Shown here: positions 1 to 5,953 of the stretch, one piece after another
How the letters are laid out: every line of letters begins with the position of its first letter
Position numbering within the stretch: position 1 is the stretch's first letter
Assembly (NCBI GenBank): GCA_947474445.1
Contig: CANJJY010000237.1
Coordinates: 1 to 7,143, forward strand
Length of the DNA stretch: 7,143 bases
Reading direction: 5' to 3'
From: Oligoflexaceae bacterium
Lineage (GTDB): Bacteria; Bdellovibrionota_B; Oligoflexia; Oligoflexales; Oligoflexaceae
Notes under the pieces: generated by a model
What the model was told of the DNA's origin: nothing
Database searches by the model: none
What the model saw: the letters and a program-made list of their open reading frames with translations, nothing else
Translations under genes and position numbers: made by a program

Positions 1-518
1 AAGGCTGTCATCAAGGGTTTAGGGGTTTGAAAGGAGGTCGCAAAGATAAACTCACTGACGCCGTTGACATCCACTGATTTTATTTTCGAGGGATTGGGGG
101 TTCCCGTGCCGCTAAAGGGCGCATTTAAAAGGGCTGCAAACGCCGCAGTCGGCGAACCGTTCAAACAGAGAACAGCAAACTCGGTCGCGAATTTTGGATA
201 GTTTGCCGCCGAGCTGCAAATAACCTCGGTCGCCGAGAGAGATGCTTTTGGTATCGATTCGGGAGCGGCCACGGTTTTAGTGTCGGAAGCGGTCGCCACA
301 ACCTGATCCGACTCTGCTCCCGCTTGATTTTCGACCTTTTCACTGCTGGATTCGAGGGTGCTTGAGCCATCATCACTGGCCACGACTCCTGTGTTTGACG
401 CCGTCGCGCTGTCGAGGTCAAACTGCGAGCTGAGTCGCGCGCGGTCTTTGTAGGGATTATTTTCCGAACAGGCCCCTGTTAAGATAATAATATAGGCCAG
501 ATATGAATGCTTAAGCAT
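1..518 (-). CDS. putative lipoprotein, C-terminus beyond the window edge
   Basis: I do not recognise the family. The frame is open for 172 codons from the ATG at 516-518 to the left edge, so the C-terminus is missing. The start is backed by a GAGGAG ribosome binding site about six bases upstream. The N-terminus is a short lipoprotein signal: a basic start (MLKH), a hydrophobic run (YLAYIIIL) and a lipobox-like TGAC with the acylated cysteine at residue 17. Residue +2 is Ser, which by the usual rule points to the outer membrane. Residues about 25-95 form a low-complexity linker rich in Ser, Thr, Ala, Glu and Asp. From about residue 96 a more ordered region begins, with two cysteines (101 and 118) that could form a disulfide. 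A terminator separates it from the next upstream gene, so it probably has its own promoter within 519-715. Export is well supported; the function is unknown. Confidence 0.72.
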   Translation of the reverse strand, partial: MLKHSYLAYIIILTGACSENNPYKDRARLSSQFDLDSATASNTGVVASDDGSSTLESSSEKVENQAGAESDQVVATASDTKTVAAPESIPKASLSATEVICSSAANYPKFATEFAVLCLNGSPTAAFAALLNAPFSGTGTPNPSKIKSVDVNGVSEFIFATSFQTPKPLMTA

Positions 519-716
519 AGGATCTCCTCGGTCGCGAACGCGTTCTGTAATTTCGCTTCGATTGCAGGCTCTGAGCCCTTATCGGTCTCGCTGACGCAAA
601 CCTTAAGTGAGCGATTCTTTTGACTTGAAATAATGTTGTGACCAAAAGAACAAGTTCGATATGAGGGGTCCAGCACAGGAGCGAGAGAAAACAGGAAAGC
701 TAAAGAAAGTCCGTTA

Positions 717-751
717 CAAAAACGAAAAAGCGACAGGTATACCTGCCGCTT
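717..751 (-). terminator. intrinsic terminator of the 803-1396 gene
   Basis: Read on the minus strand, a near-perfect hairpin (bases 728-751, centred on the 12-base palindrome CAGGTATACCTG) has 12-base arms with a single G-U pair. It is followed at once by TTTTTCGTTTTTG. It lies about 50 bases after the stop codon of the leftward gene ending at 803, as expected for factor-independent termination. It should insulate the lipoprotein gene that starts at 518. Confidence 0.8.
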
Positions 752-802
752 GCTGCCTCGGCTCCATGCGCTTCTTTATCTATCGTTCGGTTGGGAAGGG
801 TC

Positions 803-1396
803 TTAAAATTCTTGGGACGATCGACTCTGATTCGACAGTAACTGCCAATAACGACTGGTCTGAGGGGAATTGGCCGCCAGACGTTCGCCCAACGCGAGCC
901 CACCTGGACCACCGATCTGCTTGATTGCATGGAGGATCCGGTACTGAACATAGAGGGGTTTGGTCGAGCGACTATTCTGTTGAACGGCATAAGCCGTGCT
1001 TAAGATGCGCAAAACGGTCTTGTGGCCCGTGCCAGCAAATCTTTCGCCGAGGCGAACTGCGGTCTCGGCACGGACGACGAGGGCTTTGTCGAAGAGAGAC
1101 TCTTGCATCAGACGAGAACACCAAGCTTCGACACTGACGCCACAGGTTTGGACCCAAGCCAAGCGCCATTCCCAAGCCATCTTTTCAAAGGCCAGCGGGG
1201 ACCGGTTGATCTCCTTCCATAGAGATGATCTCGATTTGTAAGACAGCTTTTGGAATTCTTTCCACTCGGAAGCTTGTGGAGAAGCTGACCAGTTCCAACT
1301 GGCTTTGGCCGTCAGAGTCTCACTGGAGAGTGAGGTGCTTAAGGCTAGAAAAAATAGGCAGTAATTCCAGTTCTTCTTCAAAATCCAATTTCTCAT
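803..1396 (-). CDS. exported HEAT-like helical repeat protein
   Basis: A 197-residue protein that is not assignable to a named family. Residues 1-32 look like a Sec signal peptide: a basic start (MRNWILKK), then a hydrophobic core (YCLFFLALS), with possible cleavage after the AKA at 30-32. The mature part is helical. Residues about 104-138 (DKALVVRAETAVRLG...) and 148-175 (LYVQYRILHAIKQIGG...) resemble degenerate HEAT/ARM-type helix pairs, a scaffold for protein contacts. The mature part also has two cysteines, 85 and 93, that could pair in the periplasm, and is rich in Trp (33, 35, 45, 60, 75, 77, 81). The ATG start is supported by AGAGGGA eight bases upstream. It is transcribed divergently from the PilZ operon and ends at a strong terminator. 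The gene call is firm; the repeat assignment is by eye and less certain. Confidence 0.75.
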   Translation of the reverse strand: MRNWILKKNWNYCLFFLALSTSLSSETLTAKASWNWSASPQASEWKEFQKLSYKSRSSLWKEINRSPLAFEKMAWEWRLAWVQTCGVSVEAWCSRLMQESLFDKALVVRAETAVRLGERFAGTGHKTVLRILSTAYAVQQNSRSTKPLYVQYRILHAIKQIGGPGGLALGERLAANSPQTSRYWQLLSNQSRSSQEF

Positions 1397-1581
1397 CGAA
1401 ATCGTCCCTCTAAATACAATTTTGTAAGTCAGCGAAATATCAGGCTCTAACAGGCGTATTTTAAGTTCGTTCTAAAGTGATTTCGGAAGACAGCCGATGC
1501 GGTCACAAGGGTCGAAGACGTCCTTTTGTACGTCCTACTCCACTGGAGGAAGACTTTGGAATCGATGCAGGAGAGTTCCTT
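1397..1581. promoter_or_regulatory. divergent intergenic region
   Basis: These 185 bases separate two divergent starts (leftward at 1396, rightward at 1582), so both promoters should lie here. I find no sigma70-type pair with good boxes and spacing on either strand. A TAAAAT sequence on the minus strand near 1460 is the best single -10-like box but lacks a matching -35. A direct repeat ACGTCCT occurs at 1518-1524 and 1530-1536, 12 bases apart. The long leader of the rightward gene could hold regulatory sites. Confidence 0.4.
1569..1573 (+). promoter_or_regulatory. ribosome binding site that fixes the PilZ gene start
   Basis: AGGAG lies eight bases before the ATG at 1582. This favours that start over the in-frame GTG at 1477, which has no comparable site and would add 35 residues before the conserved GYF_2 domain. 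Confidence 0.8.
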
Positions 1582-2163
1582 ATGAGCGAGCAGGTCTGGT
1601 ATCTGTATCAAAACGGACAGCAAGTGGGGCCGTTTGATGACGAGCAGGTTTCACAGCTCTTCCTCAATAACATGATCGCTAAAGATGGCTACATTTTCAA
1701 GATCGGCTGGAAAGACTGGCGACCCGTAGAGGAAGGTTATGAAGCCTTAGGAATTCCCAATCCGAACGCTTCAGCCATGACTCCGGACGAATACGAGGCA
1801 CACCTTGAAAAAAGACAGAAGGGAGCGCCGCGCGCTTCGATCAATGGCCGCGTCGTCGTTCATAACAACGGGCAATTGACGATAGGAAAAGGTGTAAACA
1901 TTTCCGTCGGCGGAATCTTCGTTGAAACGGTGCAGCAGATATTCTCCCTAGGAGAAGTTCTCAAGCTATCGGTTCGCTGCGACGGCATGCCACAGGCTTT
2001 CAATGCGGAAGCCATCGTCATCCGCTTCAATGCCGAGACCAAGTATCCAGCAGGCTATGGGCTTAAATTCAGTAAGATTGAACCACAGGTTCAGGCTCAT
2101 ATTCAAAAGCTCGTCAATGATGCGAATAGTCGGGGTGATCTCGGCCGTTTCATGGCGCAATGA
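1582..2163 (+). CDS. GYF_2 and PilZ domain protein
   Basis: A 193-residue cytoplasmic protein without signal peptide or membrane segment. Residues 5-50 match the GYF_2 type: WYLYQNGQQVGPF near the start, then the W43-x-x-W46 pair; these domains are thought to bind peptides. A charged linker (about 60-82) leads to a PilZ-like domain (about 83-180) with RASINGRV at 84-91 and NISVGG at 106-111. The latter fits the (D/N)xSxxG half of the cyclic-di-GMP binding signature. The other half, RxxxR, is not canonical: the nearby arginines are at 78, 84 and 90, each six apart. It may bind cyclic-di-GMP weakly or differently, or act only as a protein adaptor. The start follows AGGAG at eight bases. The next gene begins 12 bases after its stop, so the two are co-transcribed. 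Domain calls are by eye; the partner and process controlled are unknown. Confidence 0.88.
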   Translation: MSEQVWYLYQNGQQVGPFDDEQVSQLFLNNMIAKDGYIFKIGWKDWRPVEEGYEALGIPNPNASAMTPDEYEAHLEKRQKGAPRASINGRVVVHNNGQLTIGKGVNISVGGIFVETVQQIFSLGEVLKLSVRCDGMPQAFNAEAIVIRFNAETKYPAGYGLKFSKIEPQVQAHIQKLVNDANSRGDLGRFMAQ

Positions 2164-2175
2164 AGGGGTGGCCTG

Positions 2176-3417
2176 ATGTCAGGACTCAACGAAGAAAAAA
2201 TGCCGATCATGGAAACCGTGGCTCAAGAGAACACCACGAGTTGGAAATCGTTTTCGAACCTCGATGAAGCAAAATACCTCATCGATGTTGGGTCGCTCCT
2301 TAACTGGAAAGATTTCAAACATCTACGTAAAATTCTCGATGATCAGCAGATCAAAGAACTGGTCGGCTACGGTGCGATGCGTCTCGCAGAGCGAGTCGAA
2401 AGTCGATTGCCAGAAGAAATTTTGATCGAGTCGCTCCTCGTCATTTTTGCTAATGGACAGAATGAAGATATCCTAGTGGCTTTTCTTCAGGAACTGCTCA
2501 TTCAACCCAACCGACTCGAAGCCTGTATGATTCTGGTCGAGCTGGCCATAGCAGCAGAAATATCAGAGACTGAGCATGCCGACGAGATCTTTGCGATCGC
2601 TGTCGCCCTGATCTGCGAGCTCGGGAGCATGGTGCGATCGTTTCAACAGGAAGGTCGCAGCGAATTCAGCACGACAGGGCATAAGCTGCTCGACCATATT
2701 TCTACGTACCTGCTGTCAGTCAGTAACAGCAATGATAATTGCATACGTCTCAGTCTATTCCATTATTTTGGAAACATGGAAAAAGGTCGGACTCATAAGG
2801 CTGGATTCAATCGCATCATGGGTCGATTCGGACATACGGTGCTCGAGCACTTGTTCACCCTGCTCTTCAACAAGAAGACAGAAACAGTAGCGCTCCAGTT
2901 TCTCTTGGAAAATATGCCGAACATCCTCGAAGCTGATTCTCATTCACAGACGATCTTGCAAGAAACTTGGAAGCACTATCTTCTGAAAAAGCCCGAGCGT
3001 TTCGCTCTTTTTATCCAGGCTCTCGGCCAATACTTGGTCATGTTGCCAGATGAAGAAGCTCGGATATGTCGCAAGGTTTTCCTCCAGCATCTGGCTCTTT
3101 TGCTTAAAAAAGTAGCAGAAGTGGATCATAAGGAGCTGGGGCGCGAAATTATGACGGCCATGGCCGGATTCAAACGCGAACCTTATTTCGCCGAGCTCGT
3201 GCGGGTCATTACCCGTGACCCCTCGATTCGCGAATCGTTTCGAAAGCTCGTCGCGAAAATGGCCGAATCAGCTGATATGGAAGGAGTTTTAGGTCGAGAC
3301 GAAGAGTTCAAATCGTCCAAGCGCGGTCGTAAACCGAGCTTCAATAAAGGTGACAAAACTCGTCTGATTTACCAAGTCAAGTTTCTCGGTCAGCAAGCGA
3401 CAGCCAAAGCTTCGTAA
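2176..3417 (+). CDS. hypothetical all-helical protein, PilZ operon partner
   Basis: A 413-residue protein of unknown family. It has no signal peptide or membrane segment, so it is probably cytoplasmic. Residues about 25-370 are almost entirely predicted helix, with repeated Leu-rich amphipathic segments (for example 80-92, 98-109, 223-232, 301-312). This recalls HEAT/ARM-like solenoids, but I see no clean repeat period. The C-terminal tail (about 378-413) is different: basic, with KRGRKPS at 382-388, then a strand-like TRLIYQVKFLG. The tail could touch nucleic acid or an acidic partner, which is a guess. The start lies 12 bases after the upstream stop, with AGGGGTGG as a likely ribosome binding site between them, and the operon ends at the terminator at 3463-3491. 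The tight link to a GYF_2-PilZ gene suggests they act together, perhaps as effector and scaffold. Confidence 0.85.
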   Translation: MSGLNEEKMPIMETVAQENTTSWKSFSNLDEAKYLIDVGSLLNWKDFKHLRKILDDQQIKELVGYGAMRLAERVESRLPEEILIESLLVIFANGQNEDILVAFLQELLIQPNRLEACMILVELAIAAEISETEHADEIFAIAVALICELGSMVRSFQQEGRSEFSTTGHKLLDHISTYLLSVSNSNDNCIRLSLFHYFGNMEKGRTHKAGFNRIMGRFGHTVLEHLFTLLFNKKTETVALQFLLENMPNILEADSHSQTILQETWKHYLLKKPERFALFIQALGQYLVMLPDEEARICRKVFLQHLALLLKKVAEVDHKELGREIMTAMAGFKREPYFAELVRVITRDPSIRESFRKLVAKMAESADMEGVLGRDEEFKSSKRGRKPSFNKGDKTRLIYQVKFLGQQATAKAS

Positions 3418-3462
3418 AGAAATTTTCTGTCCTAGCTCGTCTCGTTCATTTCTCCAAATCTC

Positions 3463-3491
3463 AGGCGGTGAGTCGATCACCGCCTTTTTTT
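3463..3491 (+). terminator. intrinsic terminator of the PilZ operon
   Basis: A perfect nine-base stem, AGGCGGTGA and TCACCGCCT, closes a five-base loop (GTCGA). It runs directly into seven T residues. It lies 45 bases after the stop of the 413-residue gene and 80 bases before ggt. It is a textbook factor-independent terminator that makes ggt a separate unit. Confidence 0.93.
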
Positions 3492-3572
3492 GACCTTCCG
3501 TCTTGCTCGCCCTGGCCTTTTCTGTCAAATAAGCTCTAGATCCCCGATTCCCTCCCGCGTCAGAGGTATTTC

Positions 3573-5285
3573 ATGCTTTTTTTTCGGCCTCAATGCGCCT
3601 CGGTGCTGAGCTTTTGTCTGGCTGTGGTTATCAGTTGGAATTCCTTAGAAGCCGCAAGCCGTCAGGCCGTCGCGAGCCGCACCGGGCTCGTTGTTACCAC
3701 CTCACCCTACGCCTCAGAGATAGGCGCAAAAGTATTGAAGCAAGGCGGCAATGCCGCTGATGCCGCGGTAGCTGTGGCCCTTACCCTGGCTGTGACGTGG
3801 CCGGCCGCTGGCAATTTGGGGGGAGGAGGATTTGCTTTGCTGCGTCGACCGACGGGAGAATCCTTCTTTATCGATTATCGAGAGACAGCTCCCCAAGCGG
3901 CCAGAGCCCAGTTCTATCTCGATAAAGAGGGACAAGTGATTCCCGAAGCCTCTTCGGTAGGATATCGCGCGGTTGGTGTTCCTGGAACGCCTGCCGGCCT
4001 CGCGTTGATCCATAAGCGTTGGGGACGCTTGCCCTGGTCGCGGCTAGTCGAACCTGCCCGTCGGTTGGCAGCCGATGGCTATCGCCTAGAAGAGAGCCAC
4101 GCGCGGATGCTCGAGCAAAACAAGGATTTGCTGCGGCGTTTTCCTGCCTCGCAGAAAATCTTTTTCCCCAAAGCTGCGGCTCCGGCTGCGGGAGATCTTT
4201 TTATCCAAAAAGACTTGGCTAAGAGTTTAAGTCTTCTGCAAAAGGGGGGCGTCCAGGTCTTTTACCAAGGAGCTTTGGCCAAGAGTCTAGTGTCAGCTAT
4301 TCAAAAAGAGGGAGGGGTCCTGACCCTCAAGGATCTTGCGGCCTATAAAGCAGAAGTGCGAGAACCTGTTCACGGTCATTTTCAAGACTTTGACGTCATC
4401 ACGGCTCCGCCTCCTTCATCAGGCGGGACGGTGCTTCTGGAAATGTTAGGGATGTTGGCTCACGATGACCTAAAGGCCTTGGGCTATGGTTCAGCCGCTT
4501 ACTCGCATCTTCTCGTCGAGACCATGAAGAGAGCTTTTGCCGATCGCTCCGAGTGGTTTGGCGATCCTGCGTATATAAAGAATCCTATCACTGAGCTCGT
4601 GCGGCCCAGCTACCTGGCGGCGAGACGAGGGACGATCAAAGACGCGCGGGCGACGCCGAGCTCTGAGATCAAGGCGGGTGATCTCGGGGCCATCGAAAAA
4701 CCGGACACCACGCATTTCACCATCATCGATGCTGAGGGCATGATTGTTTCGAATACCTACACGCTCAACGGCAGTTTCGGGTCTGGAGCTGTCGCGGCGG
4801 GAACGGGGATTTTGTTGAACAATGAAATGGACGATTTTGCAGCCAAGCCGGGCACGCCCAACATGTACGGCCTTTTGCAAAACGAGAGGAACGCTATCGC
4901 TCCAGGCAAGCGTCCCCTGTCATCGATGACGCCGACCATCGTTTTGAAAGATGGCAAGGCGATCCTTGCTTTGGGTTCGCCGGGTGGTCCGACCATTATC
5001 AACAGTGTCTTGCAGGTGATGCTCAACGTCTTGATCCACGGCATGTCGATCCAAGAAGCCATCGACGCACCACGGCTTCATCATCAATGGATGCCAGATA
5101 AAGTAAGCTGGGAGCCTTTTGGAATCAATCCCGATACGCGCCGCATCCTCGAGGGTCAAGGTCATGTCTTTGCGGACAAACCCCGTTTTATGGGAGACGT
5201 CCAAGCGGTGTCATTTGATGCCGTAAGAAATCAATGGGTGGGCGGGAGCGATAGTCGTTGGGGCGGAAGTGTGGCAGTCCCCTGA
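3573..5285 (+). CDS. ggt: gamma-glutamyltransferase precursor
   Basis: A 570-residue periplasmic gamma-glutamyltransferase/hydrolase. It cleaves the gamma-glutamyl bond of glutathione and related compounds and passes the glutamyl group to water or to amino acids and peptides. Residues 1-27 form a Sec signal peptide ending LEA. The proenzyme self-cleaves before the catalytic Thr. Here that residue is T379 in DTTHFTIID, giving a large subunit (about 28-378) and a small subunit (379-570, 192 residues). Other family residues are present: R103 (DYRETAP) for the glutamate carboxylate, N399 in YTLNGSFG, E418 and D421 in NNEMDDF, S450-S451 in PLSSM, and the oxyanion glycines 471-472 in GSPGG. The lid-loop segment with Y432 (equivalent to E. 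coli Y444) is kept. Length is normal and no key residue is lost. The ATG follows AGAGG at six bases. It stands alone between a terminator upstream and a convergent operon downstream; its own promoter is not obvious. Confidence 0.97.
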   Translation: MLFFRPQCASVLSFCLAVVISWNSLEAASRQAVASRTGLVVTTSPYASEIGAKVLKQGGNAADAAVAVALTLAVTWPAAGNLGGGGFALLRRPTGESFFIDYRETAPQAARAQFYLDKEGQVIPEASSVGYRAVGVPGTPAGLALIHKRWGRLPWSRLVEPARRLAADGYRLEESHARMLEQNKDLLRRFPASQKIFFPKAAAPAAGDLFIQKDLAKSLSLLQKGGVQVFYQGALAKSLVSAIQKEGGVLTLKDLAAYKAEVREPVHGHFQDFDVITAPPPSSGGTVLLEMLGMLAHDDLKALGYGSAAYSHLLVETMKRAFADRSEWFGDPAYIKNPITELVRPSYLAARRGTIKDARATPSSEIKAGDLGAIEKPDTTHFTIIDAEGMIVSNTYTLNGSFGSGAVAAGTGILLNNEMDDFAAKPGTPNMYGLLQNERNAIAPGKRPLSSMTPTIVLKDGKAILALGSPGGPTIINSVLQVMLNVLIHGMSIQEAIDAPRLHHQWMPDKVSWEPFGINPDTRRILEGQGHVFADKPRFMGDVQAVSFDAVRNQWVGGSDSRWGGSVAVP

Positions 5286-5314
5286 AAGCAAGATGAGAGC
5301 CAGGGGACTGTCGC
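5271..5314. repeat. strong inverted repeat overlapping the ggt stop
   Basis: CAGTCCCCTG (5275-5284) is matched exactly by CAGGGGACTG (5301-5310). Counting two G-U pairs, the arms extend to 14 bases (5271-5284 and 5301-5314) around a 16-base loop. The left arm covers the last ggt codons and the first two bases of its TGA stop. No T run follows on either strand, so it is not a standard intrinsic terminator. It may protect 3' ends or hinder convergent transcription. Confidence 0.75.
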
Positions 5315-5326
5315 GCAGAGGAGAGG

Positions 5327-5349
5327 GAGCGCTCAAACGTTCGCTCTTT
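5327..5349 (+). terminator. possible weak terminator or hairpin after ggt
   Basis: GAGCG (5327-5331) pairs with CGCTC (5342-5346) across a 10-base loop, and G-U pairs extend the stem slightly. Only TTT follows, so termination would be weak. It abuts the stop codon of the leftward lipoprotein gene. It could act with the larger hairpin just upstream to end ggt transcripts. Confidence 0.3.
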
Positions 5350-5953
5350 ATGGAGTGCTTGGAGCGGGCGCTGAAGTCGCCGTTGGATCGGCTGGTGCCT
5401 GCGTTTCTGCGCCCTCTTCGGGGATGACTTCAAGATCTGGATCAGGCGTTCCACCAGGAGCAGGTTTGATCTCATCGCCCAGGATAAAGTCGATCGATGT
5501 CTTTTTGCCGATGACGTCGCGGATATACCAGGCTCCCTGATTTTTTACGACTGATACGGTATTTTCAGTTGTCGTTTGGGGTGCGTCTTCTGGCTTTACA
5601 TTCTTATCAGGGCCGAGGTTTTTATAATCGAGCATGAAAGTGATTTCCGTCTCGCGCGGCGTGCGGTCCCGACGTTCGACGACGGAATAACGCTCGAGCT
5701 TAAAGTTCTGTTTAATAAACGCGGACGTGATGACGTCATCAGTTGCCTGCTCAAGGGCGTTCTTTAAATTACCGGTTGTGAGCTTGAGCAGTTCGCTCCG
5801 CTGTCCCACCTCGGTCATATTCAGGGAAATATCCAGATAAGCCTGGACGACTTGCTCCGGCGTCATGCCGTCACGACCAGAGCCGCACATCTTGGTGCAG
5901 CCGAAGAGGAGCAGAAAGCTCAGGATAGGAATGAGGCGAGATTTACGCAACAT
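5348..5953 (-). CDS. lipoprotein with a probable NTF2-like (DUF4878-type) domain
   Basis: A 201-residue lipoprotein. The signal is MLRKSRLIPILSFLLLFGC, with lipobox LFGC and acylated Cys19; Thr at +2 predicts the outer membrane. Residues about 30-155 look like a small NTF2-like domain of the DUF4878 kind: an opening helix MTPEQVVQAYLDIS, a helical region ending NLKNALEQ, then strands including ETEITFMLDYKNLG and VSVVKNQGAWYIRDV. Such domains usually bind a ligand or a partner and have no catalytic signature here. The tail (163-201) is rich in Pro, Ala, Glu and Asp and likely disordered. The ATG overlaps the TAA of the upstream gene by one base, with GGAGGAG five bases before it, so translation should be coupled. 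It is the last gene of the leftward operon and converges on ggt. The domain call is by eye. Confidence 0.85.
   Translation of the reverse strand: MLRKSRLIPILSFLLLFGCTKMCGSGRDGMTPEQVVQAYLDISLNMTEVGQRSELLKLTTGNLKNALEQATDDVITSAFIKQNFKLERYSVVERRDRTPRETEITFMLDYKNLGPDKNVKPEDAPQTTTENTVSVVKNQGAWYIRDVIGKKTSIDFILGDEIKPAPGGTPDPDLEVIPEEGAETQAPADPTATSAPAPSTP

Noticed and set aside
161..421. 86-residue Arg/Gln-rich frame on the minus strand
   Set aside because: It is a frame-shifted shadow of the lipoprotein, which has the better start, signal sequence and composition.
479..676. 65-residue open frame on the minus strand
   Set aside because: It overlaps the start region of the lipoprotein in another frame, has no ribosome binding site, and its composition does not look like a protein.
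661..924. 87-residue open frame on the plus strand
   Set aside because: It lies across the terminator and the 3' end of the leftward HEAT-like gene, has no ribosome binding site and no recognisable feature.
1477..1581. GTG-initiated 35-residue N-terminal extension of the PilZ protein
   Set aside because: It has no ribosome binding site and an unstructured Arg-rich sequence. The ATG at 1582 has a good AGGAG and starts directly at the GYF_2 domain.
3316..3339. True AT-hook DNA-binding motif in the 413-residue protein
   Set aside because: The core is RGRKP, not the RGRP core of AT-hooks, and there is a single copy; kept only as a basic tail observation.
3486..3572. Possible sigma70 promoter for ggt (TTGCTC near 3503 with AT-rich sequence downstream)
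   Set aside because: No -10 hexamer at acceptable spacing matches well enough to report.
4491..4880. 129-residue frame antisense to ggt
   Set aside because: It lies wholly inside the highly conserved ggt coding region and is Arg-rich, typical of a shadow frame opposite GC-rich codons.
5188..5475. 95-residue minus-strand frame across the convergent junction
   Set aside because: It overlaps both ggt and the lipoprotein in other frames and reads through the hairpins; no sign of coding.
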